A stretch of 64,000 bases of DNA, from positions 62,001 through 126,000 of the forward strand of contig CALVIN010000002.1 of the NCBI GenBank assembly GCA_944330115.1, written 5' to 3'. Position 1 is the first letter of the stretch; the number at the start of each line of letters is the position of its first letter. This document shows positions 41,240 through 50,453 of this stretch, piece after piece. The translations under genes were made by a program, and so were the position numbers. The stretch is from an uncultured Clostridia bacterium (GTDB taxonomy: Bacteria; Bacillota; Clostridia; Christensenellales; Borkfalkiaceae). A model generated the notes under the pieces. It did no database searches. It saw only the letters and a list, made by a program, of their open reading frames with translations, and was not told the origin of the DNA.

Positions 41240-41272
41240 GTGGTTGACAGTGGTCAGATTTTGTGGTACTAT
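41240..41272 (+). promoter_or_regulatory. mraZ promoter with three MraZ-type boxes
   Basis: TTGACA (41244-41249), 17-bp spacer, TACTAT (41267-41272) with an extended TGG. Three GTGGT repeats lie at 41240-41244, 41250-41254 and 41263-41267, overlapping the -35 and reaching the -10. MraZ proteins bind short G-rich direct repeats in their own promoters, so this should be the autoregulatory operator. Confidence 0.8.
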
Positions 41273-41301
41273 AAATTCACAGTTTATTAAGGGTAATAAA
41301 A

Positions 41302-41730
41302 ATGTATTTTCTCACAGGCGAATACAACCACCAGTTGGACGCTAAAAACAGAATACGCATACCCGCAAAGCTCAAGAAGGAGCTGGGCGACAGCTACTAC
41401 TTTGCCAAGGGTACCGACAAGTGCATTTTTATTTTCCCCGAAGAAATAGCAAAGGAGCAGTTTGCCAAGATAAACGAGGAGAAGATGTCCGACGCGGAAA
41501 AGCGCCGCGGCATAAGATCCTTCACCAAGTCGTTCTCGGCAGCTGAAGAAGACAATCAGGGGAGGGTGGTCCTTCCCGCAAATTTAAGGGAGTTTGCCCA
41601 TATCAAAAAGGACGTCGTGTTCTGCGGGGTAGGCAACAGGGCCGAGCTCTGGGCAAAGGAAGTCTACGACGAGTACTTCGCCGACGACGACGAAAACTAC
41701 AACGAATACTTCGATTCCCTCGGAATTTAA
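41302..41730 (+). CDS. mraZ: Transcriptional regulator MraZ
   Basis: 142 aa, standard length. Two AbrB/SpoVT-like halves each carry the DxxxR loop: DAKNRIRIPAKL near residue 13 and DNQGRVVLPANL near 91. MraZ rings bind repeats in the dcw promoter and modulate the whole cluster. It is the first gene of the dcw operon, followed by rsmH after 2 bp. The product starts MYFLTGEYNHQLD with an AAGGG SD. Confidence 0.97.
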   Translation: MYFLTGEYNHQLDAKNRIRIPAKLKKELGDSYYFAKGTDKCIFIFPEEIAKEQFAKINEEKMSDAEKRRGIRSFTKSFSAAEEDNQGRVVLPANLREFAHIKKDVVFCGVGNRAELWAKEVYDEYFADDDENYNEYFDSLGI

Positions 41731-41732
41731 AT

Positions 41733-42674
41733 ATGAGCGCCTTTTCACACTTCCCCGTAATGCTCGAAGAGTGCATGGAGGGGCTGAACATAAAAAGCGG
41801 AGGGGTATACTTCGACGGGACGCTCGGCGGCGCCGGGCACTCGTATGAGATACTCAGGCGCTCCTCGCCAAACGGCAAACTCATCGCCACCGACCTCGAC
41901 GACGAGGCTATAGCGGCGGCAACGGAGAGGCTCTCGGCCTTTCCCGGCAGGTTTTTTATTCACAAATCCAACTTCAAAAACTATGAACAGGTTTTGGCTG
42001 AAGAGGGTGTGGCAAGTTTAGACGGCGTGATGCTCGACTTCGGAATATCGAGCCACCAGATAGACGAGCCTGAACGCGGTTTTTCGTATATGTCGCCCGA
42101 CGCGCCGCTCGACATGCGAATGGATCAAGAGGCGGAGCTTACCGCCGAGGACGTTATAAACGAATACCCGCAAAGTGAACTCGCAAGGATACTTAAGCAA
42201 TACGGCGAAGAAAAATTCGCGCCGCAGATAGCCGCAAATGTGGTCAAAGCAAGGGCGCGCGCACGTATAAAAACCTGCGGCGAGTTCGTAAAGATAATCG
42301 AAGAAAGCATTCCCAAAAAGTTTCAGCAGAACGGCCCTGCCGCCCGTAAAAGTTTTCAGGCAGTGCGCATAGAGGTGAACGGAGAATTGAGCGGTCTGTA
42401 CGAAGCCGTGCTCGGCCTTACCCGAAGGCTGAGGGCGGGAGGAAGGATAGCCATCCTCACCTTTCATTCGCTGGAAGACAGAATAGTAAAAAATGCTTTC
42501 AGATTTTTGGAGACGGACTGTATTTGTCCGAAAGAACTTCCCGTTTGCGTTTGTGGAAAGAAAAGAGAAATAGAATTGATCACAAAAAAGCCTGTCGTGG
42601 CAAGCCCCAAGGAGATGTTGATAAATTCCCGTTCCCGCTCGGCTAAGCTGCGTATAGCGCAAAAGATCATCTGA
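41733..42674 (+). CDS. rsmH: 16S rRNA m4C1402 methyltransferase RsmH
   Basis: 313 aa. S-adenosylmethionine-dependent methylation of 16S rRNA C1402. SAM motif is FDGTLGGAGHSYEIL; further markers are DFGISSHQIDEPERGFSY, RKSFQAVRIEVNGEL and FHSLEDRIVKNAF. It begins 2 bp after mraZ, the usual dcw arrangement. The SD is weak (GGAA), suggesting translational coupling to mraZ. Confidence 0.97.
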   Translation: MSAFSHFPVMLEECMEGLNIKSGGVYFDGTLGGAGHSYEILRRSSPNGKLIATDLDDEAIAAATERLSAFPGRFFIHKSNFKNYEQVLAEEGVASLDGVMLDFGISSHQIDEPERGFSYMSPDAPLDMRMDQEAELTAEDVINEYPQSELARILKQYGEEKFAPQIAANVVKARARARIKTCGEFVKIIEESIPKKFQQNGPAARKSFQAVRIEVNGELSGLYEAVLGLTRRLRAGGRIAILTFHSLEDRIVKNAFRFLETDCICPKELPVCVCGKKREIELITKKPVVASPKEMLINSRSRSAKLRIAQKII

Positions 42675-42722
42675 CTTACCCGGGTCAGATAAATAAACCG
42701 GCACAATTTTAAGGAGTGGACT

Positions 42723-43640
42723 ATGTCAGTTGCATCATCGGTAATCGAAAGAAATACTTATTTACAACAGCCGACCAGGAATGAAGCGGCCGCGCTCGAC
42801 GCCGATCAGCTTCACAATGCACGCATGAAGAACAATCTCGCACGTCTTCTCGATCCTTCCAACACCACCGAGGACGTCGTTGCGAGCATCGACGCAGAGG
42901 GCAATCACGTCATAAGGAGCACGCCCGTAGAGGAGGAGCCCCAGGCGCCCCTCTCCGCGCACGACATGCTCTATGGGCCCAGGCGCAACACAAAGGCGAC
43001 TGTAACGAGGGGCATCGTTGCCAACAACCAGCCCGTTCAGCCCGCAGCGCCCGCGCGCCAGCCCGTATACATGGTGACCAACGCCCGCGCCGATTCAGAC
43101 TTGTTCCGTGCCGACAGCCCCATAAACCGTCAGGTATATGCGTCCACGCCTGCCGAGGCATACGCCGCGGCAAGGGCAATGGCAGACGCTATGGCTGCCG
43201 CTGCTCCCGCACCCGCTGCCGCCCCCGCGGCCGTTCAGCCCGTGCAGGTAGCCAACGACGAGAGCGAGGATCTCCGTCCCACGGCCACCACGATACAGTA
43301 TCAGACTATCGGCGCCGACGGTTCGGTGGTAATTAACTCCCCCGCAACGGCACAGCAGAACAGCACCGTGCATTCCGAGGAGAACACCGAAAAGAAGTTC
43401 ACGCTCACCAGGCGCGATAAGACGGTCATAGGCGTTATAGTCGGCCTTATCCTCGCGGTATTCGTGCTCATCATCGTAAACTCCGCCGTCATCTCCGGTC
43501 TCAACAACGACATCGAGATCCTCGAAGAGAGGGCCTCCGCCATACAGACCGAGTCTATGGACACCGCGGCCGCATACGAAGAGCTCGTATCCCACGACAA
43601 CGTATACAACGTTGCGCTCGAAATGGGCTGGATCGACTGA
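42723..43640 (+). CDS. FtsL-like division protein with a long cytoplasmic N-terminal extension
   Basis: 305 aa, at the ftsL position between rsmH and the division PBP. Residues 1-230 are hydrophilic, with Pro/Ala/Gln-rich stretches, and should be cytoplasmic. One transmembrane helix (about 234-253, GVIVGLILAVFVLIIVN) is followed by a ~52-residue outer segment with heptad-like spacing (NNDIEILEERASAIQ) and the ending NVYNVALEMGWID. That topology and ending resemble FtsL/DivIC. FtsL is normally 90-130 aa, so about 180 residues are extra. The identification rests on gene order and topology. SD AAGGAG is present. Confidence 0.7.
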   Translation: MSVASSVIERNTYLQQPTRNEAAALDADQLHNARMKNNLARLLDPSNTTEDVVASIDAEGNHVIRSTPVEEEPQAPLSAHDMLYGPRRNTKATVTRGIVANNQPVQPAAPARQPVYMVTNARADSDLFRADSPINRQVYASTPAEAYAAARAMADAMAAAAPAPAAAPAAVQPVQVANDESEDLRPTATTIQYQTIGADGSVVINSPATAQQNSTVHSEENTEKKFTLTRRDKTVIGVIVGLILAVFVLIIVNSAVISGLNNDIEILEERASAIQTESMDTAAAYEELVSHDNVYNVALEMGWID

Positions 43641-43731
43641 GCTTAAAAAATAAGTATCGGAGATCATATCTATCAAAAACAGAATAAAAAGCGAAGGCGG
43701 TTTTTCCGTCACGGTTCTACAAAAGAGGTTA

Positions 43732-45423
43732 TTGTCGGCAAGTCTGGCAATAGCCTTTATTTTTTGCGTAATTATCGGCCGCTTCTTCTATATCCAGGCG
43801 GTGTGGGGCAGCGAGCTCGTCATGCTGGCCTCCGACCAGTGGAACAGGGAGATACCCGTAATAGCCGCACGCGGAACAATATACGACAGAAACGGCGCCG
43901 TGCTCGCCGGCAACGAAAACACCTATACGGTATTCGTCCGCCCTGCCGCTGTGGATGATAAGCAGTTCTGTGCCGCCGTGCTCGCGGGCATATTTTCGCT
44001 GAACGCCTCCGACGTGCTCGAAAAGATATCAAAAAAGGGCGTATCCGAAGTTACCGTGGTGCGCCATGTCTCAAAGGAGAGCATAGAGGAGCTCATCTCG
44101 CACGACCTCGGCGGCGTGTATTACTCGCGCGACAACACGCGCAGCTACACCTACGGCGATGTGCTCTGCCAGGTGCTCGGCTTCACCTCGACGGACGGCG
44201 CGGGTATCTCCGGGCTGGAAAAGTACTACAACGGCCTGCTCTCGGGAGAAAATGGCGAAATACTGTACGCCACCGACATAGTCGGGGTGGAGAGGGAGAA
44301 CGCCGCCATAGTGTATTCCCCCGCGGAGGACGGCTCGTCGATAAGGCTGACCATCGACGCGGGCATACAGCTCGCCGCCGAGCAGGCCGTGAGGGAGGTA
44401 TACTTCTCCAGCGGCGCAAAGTCGGCTTCGTGCATAGTGCTCGATCCGCAGACTTTCGAGGTGCTCGCGCTCGTCAACTACCCCTCGTACGACCTCAACG
44501 ACGTGCCGCGCGACGATACCGAGGCGCTCAATGCCCTCTCGCGCAATAAGGCGGTGGTGGATATCTACGAACCGGGCTCCACATTCAAGGTGATAACGGC
44601 AGCCGCCGACATAGAGGAGTATTTAAACGGCAATTCCTCGGCCTTTTCGCCGAGCTATGTGTTCAACTCCTCGCGCACGCGCTCGGTAGACGGCACCACG
44701 ATAAAGTGCTGGTCCGACCACAAAAACGGCAAGCACTCCAACCAGACGCTCGCGCAGGCGCTCAACAACAGCTGCAATCCGTGCTTTACCGATATCGCCC
44801 TCTCGCTCGGCAAGGACACCTTCTATAAATACCTCTCTGCGTTCGGCTTCGGCAACGTCACGGGGCTGGACTTTTCGGGCGAGGCCGTCGGAATGCTGCT
44901 GCCGCAGTCTATGGTTAGAAACTGCGACCTGGCGCGCATAGGCTTCGGGCAGACGATAGCCGTAACTCAGCTGCAGCTGGCCTGCGCCGTGGCGGCTGCC
45001 GTCAACGGCGGCAACTACTATGTGCCGCGGCTGCTCAAAGGGGTGGTATCGGCCGACGGCAGCGTGGAGGAGATAGAGCCGCTGCTCAAAAACAAGGTGA
45101 TCAGCCAAGAGGCCTCGCGCCTGCTCGCCTCCATGCTCGAGGGGGTAGTCACCGAAGGCAGCGGCAAAAACGCCTATATCGCCGGCTACAAGGTGGGCGG
45201 CAAAACGGGCACCGCGCAGAAGTACGAGGACGGCAAGATAGCCTCGGGAAAATATGTCTCGTCGTTCGTCGGCTTCTTTCCTTCCGACGAGCCTCGCTAT
45301 CTCGCACTCATCACCGTCGACGAACCTCAGGGCACCTACTACGGTAGCGCCGTGGCGGCGCCCGTCGCAAAAAATATTTTCGAGGACATAATAGCCATAA
45401 AAAACATAGAGCCGTATGAATGA
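43732..45423 (+). CDS. Class B penicillin-binding protein (FtsI/SpoVD type transpeptidase)
   Basis: 563 aa from the TTG. Septal peptidoglycan transpeptidase. A membrane helix at the N-terminus, then the dimerisation domain (AARGTIYDRNGAVLAGN), then the catalytic domain: nucleophile Ser283 in EPGSTFKV, Ser347-Cys-Asn349 and Lys491-Thr-Gly in GGKTGTAQ. There is no PASTA domain, so FtsI/Pbp2B-like rather than full SpoVD. The start is doubtful: the frame stays open upstream through a basic segment KNRIKSEGGFSVTVLQKRL, and the best SD (TCGGAG, 43657-43662) is followed 9 nt later by an ATC, not a normal start codon. TTG 43732 has AAGAGG only 3 nt upstream. Confidence 0.92.
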   Translation: MSASLAIAFIFCVIIGRFFYIQAVWGSELVMLASDQWNREIPVIAARGTIYDRNGAVLAGNENTYTVFVRPAAVDDKQFCAAVLAGIFSLNASDVLEKISKKGVSEVTVVRHVSKESIEELISHDLGGVYYSRDNTRSYTYGDVLCQVLGFTSTDGAGISGLEKYYNGLLSGENGEILYATDIVGVERENAAIVYSPAEDGSSIRLTIDAGIQLAAEQAVREVYFSSGAKSASCIVLDPQTFEVLALVNYPSYDLNDVPRDDTEALNALSRNKAVVDIYEPGSTFKVITAAADIEEYLNGNSSAFSPSYVFNSSRTRSVDGTTIKCWSDHKNGKHSNQTLAQALNNSCNPCFTDIALSLGKDTFYKYLSAFGFGNVTGLDFSGEAVGMLLPQSMVRNCDLARIGFGQTIAVTQLQLACAVAAAVNGGNYYVPRLLKGVVSADGSVEEIEPLLKNKVISQEASRLLASMLEGVVTEGSGKNAYIAGYKVGGKTGTAQKYEDGKIASGKYVSSFVGFFPSDEPRYLALITVDEPQGTYYGSAVAAPVAKNIFEDIIAIKNIEPYE

Positions 45424-45509
45424 GTGCGGCAGCGCGGCGTCGTCCGCAGGCAGGGCGCCGTTTGGGGCGCATAATGCTGCCGCATGTTGCCGCGCACGGG
45501 GTAAAAACA

Positions 45510-46940
45510 ATGAAACTTGATCAAATTGCAAAAATATTGGGCAGCGGGGAAAGCTTCCCCGATGTGGAAATAACCGGGCTGTGCGCCGACAGCCGCAGGG
45601 CAAAGAGCGGCGATATTTTCTTCTGTTACAAGGGGAGCAGGTTCGATTCTCACTCCTGCGCAGATAAACTTCCCGCCGCGGGTGTGCGCGCTCTCGTCTG
45701 CGAACACAGGCTTGACTGCCCGCTTCCGCAGATAGTGGTAAAGGACGGCAGGGCGGCGGTGGCAAGGGCGGCGCGCGCGTTCTACGGCGAGGCCGACAGG
45801 CAGCTGAAAATAGTGGCTGTCACGGGCACCAACGGCAAGACGACTACGACTTACATGCTCGAAAGCATCTTCCGCGCCGCAGGCAAAGAGTGCGGCGTGA
45901 TAGGCACCCTCGGCATATCGTATGCCGGCCGCTTCATCGCACCCGAACTCACCACGCCCGACCCGATCTGTCTGCACTCGGTATTGCGCGACATGGCCGA
46001 CTGCGGCGTTGAGTACGTGTTCATGGAGGTATCTGCCCATGCGCTCTATTTCAACAAGACGGAGGGCATCACCTTCGGGGCGGGCATATTCACCAACTGC
46101 ACGCAGGACCACCTCGACTTTTTTCCCGATATGCCTGCCTACGCCGCCGCCAAGAAAAAGCTGTTTCAAGGCGGCAGGTGCCTGCGCTCGGTGATAAATT
46201 CCGACGACGCCCTCGGCAGGGAGATAGCCCGCTTTGCCCCGTCGCCCTCCACATACGGCCTTCAAAACCCCGCCGACGTGTTCGCCGTCGACGTGGAGGA
46301 GAGCCTCGACGGGGTGAAGTTCGTTCTCAATCTCTTCGACGAGCTTTACGAGATCGAACTCTGCATGACGGGCATGCACAACGTGTATAACGCCATGGCG
46401 GCCGCCACCTGCGCGCGGCTGTTCGGTGTGGATATCGAGGTGATAGCAAGGGGGCTCGCGCAGCTCAAAAGCGTGCCCGGCAGGCTGGAGCGCGCGGGCT
46501 GCTACAACGGCGCGCACATCTTCGTGGACTTCGCGCACACGCCCGACGGACTGGAAAAGTCGCTCAGCTCGTTAAAAAAGCTGTGCAAGGGTAAGCTGTA
46601 TTGTCTGTTCGGCTGCGGCGGCAACCGCGACAGGTCCAAGCGCCCGCTCATGGGCGCGGTGGCGGCAAAATACGCCGATTTCTGCATAATAACCTCCGAT
46701 AACCCGCGCTACGAAGACCCTTACGACATTATCCGCGAGATAGAGGAAGGCGTAAAGCCTTCCGGCAAGGCGTACGTCACCGTCACCGACCGCGAAACGG
46801 CCACGGCATACGCCGTAAACCTCCTCAAAGAGGGCGACGTGCTGCTCGTAGCCGGCAAGGGCGGCGAAAATTATCAGGAGGTAATGGGTATAAAACACAG
46901 CTATAACGACAATACGGTAATAAAAAATATAATAGGCTGA
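45510..46940 (+). CDS. murE: UDP-MurNAc-tripeptide synthetase MurE (meso-DAP adding)
   Basis: 476 aa from MKLDQIAKILG. It adds the third amino acid to UDP-MurNAc-L-Ala-D-Glu. ATP loop VTGTNGKTTTTY, the carbamylated-lysine region, HNVYNAMAAA, DFAHTPDGL and FGCGGNRDRSKRP are all present. The specificity motif is DNPR (397-400), which selects meso-diaminopimelate. An ATG at 45420 overlapping the PBP stop would add 30 Arg/Ala-rich residues not typical of MurE; it may serve coupling, but the internal ATG gives the family-like N-terminus. No murF follows. Confidence 0.96.
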   Translation: MKLDQIAKILGSGESFPDVEITGLCADSRRAKSGDIFFCYKGSRFDSHSCADKLPAAGVRALVCEHRLDCPLPQIVVKDGRAAVARAARAFYGEADRQLKIVAVTGTNGKTTTTYMLESIFRAAGKECGVIGTLGISYAGRFIAPELTTPDPICLHSVLRDMADCGVEYVFMEVSAHALYFNKTEGITFGAGIFTNCTQDHLDFFPDMPAYAAAKKKLFQGGRCLRSVINSDDALGREIARFAPSPSTYGLQNPADVFAVDVEESLDGVKFVLNLFDELYEIELCMTGMHNVYNAMAAATCARLFGVDIEVIARGLAQLKSVPGRLERAGCYNGAHIFVDFAHTPDGLEKSLSSLKKLCKGKLYCLFGCGGNRDRSKRPLMGAVAAKYADFCIITSDNPRYEDPYDIIREIEEGVKPSGKAYVTVTDRETATAYAVNLLKEGDVLLVAGKGGENYQEVMGIKHSYNDNTVIKNIIG

Positions 46941-47011
46941 TTATCGGCCGAGTGCGCCGCGGCCATGCCGCAGCGCTATCACGGCCATGACCCGATAAGG
47001 ACGTAAATTTT

Positions 47012-47956
47012 TTGATAAGTACGGCTTGCGCCGCAGCTTTGGCGGCATTTTTGATCTCCTTTGTGCTCTGCCTTGCCATACGGCCGCTGTTAAGGCGGCT
47101 TAAGGCGGGGCAGTACATTTTGGGGTATGTAAAGGAGCATATGGGCAAGAGCGGCACGCCCACCATGGGCGGGCTGGCCTTTGTGTGCGCGGCCGTCATC
47201 GTCTGCCTTATATTTTGCGGCGTGCGCTCGGTCACGGTCAATCTCACGCTCGTAATAACTTCGGGCTTCTGCCTCGTGGGCTTTGCCGATGACTTTTTAA
47301 AGATACGCCGCAAGGATAACCTCGGGCTCAAGCCCTACCAAAAGATAATCTTCCAATGCGCGATAGCCGCCATAGCCGCCGCCTATTGCTATGTAAACGG
47401 CCTCACCCGCCTCAATATCCCCTTCACCGGCCTCTCTGTGGATATAAGCTGGGGTATAATCCCCGCCGTCATCTTCATATTCCTCGCCACCGTCAACTGC
47501 GTAAACCTCACCGACGGGCTCGACGGGCTGGCGGGCGGCACGTCGGCGGCCTACCTGTTTTTTATGGGCATGCTCCTCTGCGCACATATGCAGCCGTACT
47601 TCGAGCTGCCCTTTGCCATGTGCGGTGCGCTCGCCGCCTTTCTGATATTCAACACCAACCGCGCCTCGGTATTCATGGGCGATACGGGCTCGCTCGCCCT
47701 CGGCAGCTTCATAAGCTGCGTATCCGTGTTCTCCGGCAACGCGCTCTACATCCCAATAATCGGCATAATGTTCGTCGTTTCGGGAATATCCGTAATAGTT
47801 CAGGTAATATACTATAAGCGGACAAGGCGCAGGATATTTTTAATGGCGCCCGTCCATCATCATTTTCAGAAGAAGGGCTTTGCCGAAAGCAAGATATCGT
47901 ATGCGTATTTTGCCGTAACTCTTGCGGCGGGGCTGCTCTGTCTGATATTTGCATGA
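47012..47956 (+). CDS. mraY: Phospho-MurNAc-pentapeptide transferase MraY
   Basis: 314 aa, polytopic. It transfers phospho-MurNAc-pentapeptide to undecaprenyl phosphate, forming lipid I. Family motifs: GKSGTPTMGGLAF, FADDFLKI, NLTDGLDGLAGG, FMGDTGSLALG and the histidine motif PVHHHF. It starts at TTG (MISTACAAAL) with AAGG 11 nt upstream; an in-frame stop 24 codons or fewer upstream excludes a longer protein. The 71-bp gap after murE contains an imperfect TTATCGG/CCGATAA inverted repeat. Confidence 0.96.
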   Translation: MISTACAAALAAFLISFVLCLAIRPLLRRLKAGQYILGYVKEHMGKSGTPTMGGLAFVCAAVIVCLIFCGVRSVTVNLTLVITSGFCLVGFADDFLKIRRKDNLGLKPYQKIIFQCAIAAIAAAYCYVNGLTRLNIPFTGLSVDISWGIIPAVIFIFLATVNCVNLTDGLDGLAGGTSAAYLFFMGMLLCAHMQPYFELPFAMCGALAAFLIFNTNRASVFMGDTGSLALGSFISCVSVFSGNALYIPIIGIMFVVSGISVIVQVIYYKRTRRRIFLMAPVHHHFQKKGFAESKISYAYFAVTLAAGLLCLIFA

Positions 47957-47965
47957 GGTGGGAAG

Positions 47966-49315
47966 GTGTATTTCAAAAATCAGAAGTTTTTGGTGGCGGG
48001 CATGTCGAGGTCGGGCGAAAGTTCGGCCCGATTTCTTCTTAAACGGGGCGCCGAGGTATATATGTACGACGACGTAAAGAGTCCCAAGATATCCGCCCTG
48101 ATGACCGAGCTGACTCTGCTCGGCGCTCACCCCGTGGAGGGCGACGGGTTGGAGAGGGCGATAAATGCGTGCGATATCCTGGTGCTCAGCCCGGGCATAC
48201 CCATAGACCACGCCCTGCCAGTGGCGTTCAGGCGGCAGGGCAAGTGCATAATAGGGGAGGAGGAGCTGGGCGCGCTCTTTCTGCGCGCAACGGCGGTGGC
48301 GGTCACGGGCACCAACGGCAAAACTACCACGGTATCCATGATAGACGCGGCGCTCAGGGCCGCGGGCAAAAATTCGGTGATGTGCGGCAACATAGGCGAG
48401 CCGCTCGTCGGCAAGGTCGAGGAGCTCGGCTTCGACGACTTCGCCGTCATCGAGGTATCCTCCTTTCAGCTCGAAACGCTCTCCAGCCTGCGCCCGCACG
48501 TGGCGGTCATAACCAACATAACCGAAGACCACTTAAACAGGCACTACAACATGGAGAACTACATATTTTTAAAGAGTAAACTGCTGCGCAACCTGCGCGG
48601 CAGCGAATACGCCGTGCTCAACGCCGACGACAAGATAGTGAGCTCCTTTGCTGAAAAGATACGCAGCCGCGTGATATTCTTTTCGCTCTCGCCCCGCACC
48701 GACGGCGTGTGGTGCGAAAACGGCGCCGTCTATTGCGAGGGCACGCGGGTGTTTTCGGCAAACGACATGCAGTCGGGCGGTGAGCACAACCTCGCCAACG
48801 CCCTCGCCGCCATGGCGGCTTCGTACGCCCTCGGGCTCGATTTGGGCGTCGCGGCAAAGGCGGTATGCTCCTTCAAGGGGGTGCGCCACCGGATCCAGAC
48901 TGTCTGCGAGCGCGGCGGTAAGGTTTACATAGACGACAGCAAGGGCACCAACGTCGACGCCGCCATCAAGGCGATAGACTGCATGCACCGCGAAACGGTG
49001 ATGCTGCTCGGCGGCAAGGATAAGGGGTACGAGTATTACCCGCTCTTCAAAAAGATAAAGGAGAGCAGGGTGGTGCACACCGTGCTGTACGGCGAAAACA
49101 GATTCAGACTGCTTGCGGCCGCGCAGGAGGCCGGCTACACCTCCTTTTCGCTGTGCACCGACTTTGAAATGGCTGTAAAGCTCGCCGATCACGCCGCAAA
49201 GCCCGGGCAAAACGTGCTTTTAAGCCCCGCCAGCTCGAGCTTCGACGAATTTTCGGGCTATGAAGAGCGCGGCGACGCCTTCGCGCGCATGGTGAGCGGG
49301 GATGCGGGCGCTTAA
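47966..49315 (+). CDS. murD: UDP-MurNAc-L-alanine:D-glutamate ligase MurD
   Basis: 449 aa. Adds D-glutamate (made by MurI). ATP loop VTGTNGKTTTVS, SSFQLETLSSLRPHVAV, HNLANALAA, DDSKGTNVDAA and SPASSSFDEFSGYEERG are diagnostic. The start is GTG (MYFKNQKFLV) with GAGG at 7-nt spacing. It overlaps ftsW by 14 nt. Confidence 0.97.
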   Translation: MYFKNQKFLVAGMSRSGESSARFLLKRGAEVYMYDDVKSPKISALMTELTLLGAHPVEGDGLERAINACDILVLSPGIPIDHALPVAFRRQGKCIIGEEELGALFLRATAVAVTGTNGKTTTVSMIDAALRAAGKNSVMCGNIGEPLVGKVEELGFDDFAVIEVSSFQLETLSSLRPHVAVITNITEDHLNRHYNMENYIFLKSKLLRNLRGSEYAVLNADDKIVSSFAEKIRSRVIFFSLSPRTDGVWCENGAVYCEGTRVFSANDMQSGGEHNLANALAAMAASYALGLDLGVAAKAVCSFKGVRHRIQTVCERGGKVYIDDSKGTNVDAAIKAIDCMHRETVMLLGGKDKGYEYYPLFKKIKESRVVHTVLYGENRFRLLAAAQEAGYTSFSLCTDFEMAVKLADHAAKPGQNVLLSPASSSFDEFSGYEERGDAFARMVSGDAGA

Positions 49316-50453
49316 ACGGGGCGATCGCGGCGACGTGCTGCTCATCGCGTGCGTATTTGCAATGGCGTGCTTCGGCTGCCTTATGATATATTCGGCGAGC
49401 AGCTACGTCGGCAAGGTGCAGTACGGCGACAGCCTCTATTTTGTAAAAAAGCAGATCCTCGGCGTGGTCGCGGGCAGCGCGGCAATGGCCTTTTTTTGCA
49501 TATTCCCGTACTACAAACTGTATAAGTTCAGATATGCCGCCGTCGCCGTGGCCGCCGTGCTCCTCGCCCTCGTGTTCGTGCCCGGCATAGGAGTTACCAA
49601 CTACGGCGCCACCCGCTGGATAGGCTTGGGCCCCGTCACCATACAGCCCTCCGAGATAGCAAAATACGCCTTCGCGCTGTTCGCTGCGGCGTACTTTGCC
49701 AAAAATTACCAAAAGGTAAAGAGCTTTTTCGGCGTGCTGCCCGTGCTGTGCGTGGGCGCGCTCTTCTGCGTGCTCGTAATTCTGGAGCCCAATATGTCGA
49801 TAACCATGTGCATAGGCATACTCATGCTCGCCATGGTGTTTTTGTGCGGCACAAATTTAAAGACTTTCGCCGTGGTACTCATTCCCTGCGCGCTCGCCGT
49901 GCCGGCTCTCATAATCGCCGAGCCGTACCGCTTGGAGCGGCTCTCGGCCTTTCTCGATCCTTGGTCGTCGCCGCTCGACGAGGGCTATCAGCTCATACAG
50001 TCGCTCTACGCCCTGGGCAACGGCGGGCTGTTCGGCGTGGGACTTTTCAACTCCACCCAAAAATACCGCTTTCTGCCCTTTGCCGAGAGCGACTTTATCC
50101 TCTCGGTGATGGGGGAGGAGCTCGGTTTTTTCGGCATAGCGCTCTTTTTTGCCGCCTGCGCCTTCATCATATGGCGGGGGCTGCGCATAGCGCGCTCCTG
50201 CCGCGAACCCTTCGGCTATCTGCTCGCCGCAGGCTTCACCCTCGTGTACGGCATACAGGTGGTCATAAACGCCCTCGTCGTAAGCGGCACCATACCGCCC
50301 ACCGGCCTGCCGCTGCCCCTCATCTCCAGCGGCAACACCTCGCTTATAATCACCATGGCGTCCATGGGCGTGCTCTTCAATATCTCCCGCCTCGGCAAAA
50401 GCATGCCCGCGGGCGCGCTGCCGCTTGCGGCTTCGTCGCCCGTTCACAATTAA
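49302..50453 (+). CDS. ftsW: Septal peptidoglycan polymerase FtsW (SEDS family)
   Basis: 383 aa with about ten transmembrane helices. SEDS-family glycosyltransferase that polymerises lipid II with the division PBP. The early motif MIYSASSY, the central GYQLIQSLYALGNGGLFGVG and the late PPTGLPLPLISSGNTS are the SEDS signatures. The tail is short (SMPAGALPLAAS). It follows murD directly by overlap; murG, which often follows ftsW, is absent. Confidence 0.95.
   Translation: MRALKRGDRGDVLLIACVFAMACFGCLMIYSASSYVGKVQYGDSLYFVKKQILGVVAGSAAMAFFCIFPYYKLYKFRYAAVAVAAVLLALVFVPGIGVTNYGATRWIGLGPVTIQPSEIAKYAFALFAAAYFAKNYQKVKSFFGVLPVLCVGALFCVLVILEPNMSITMCIGILMLAMVFLCGTNLKTFAVVLIPCALAVPALIIAEPYRLERLSAFLDPWSSPLDEGYQLIQSLYALGNGGLFGVGLFNSTQKYRFLPFAESDFILSVMGEELGFFGIALFFAACAFIIWRGLRIARSCREPFGYLLAAGFTLVYGIQVVINALVVSGTIPPTGLPLPLISSGNTSLIITMASMGVLFNISRLGKSMPAGALPLAASSPVHN

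Noticed and set aside
45420-45509. An N-terminal 30-residue extension of MurE starting at the ATG that overlaps the PBP stop
   Set aside because: The extension is Arg/Ala/Gly-rich and unlike MurE N-termini; MKLDQIAKIL at 45510 fits the family.
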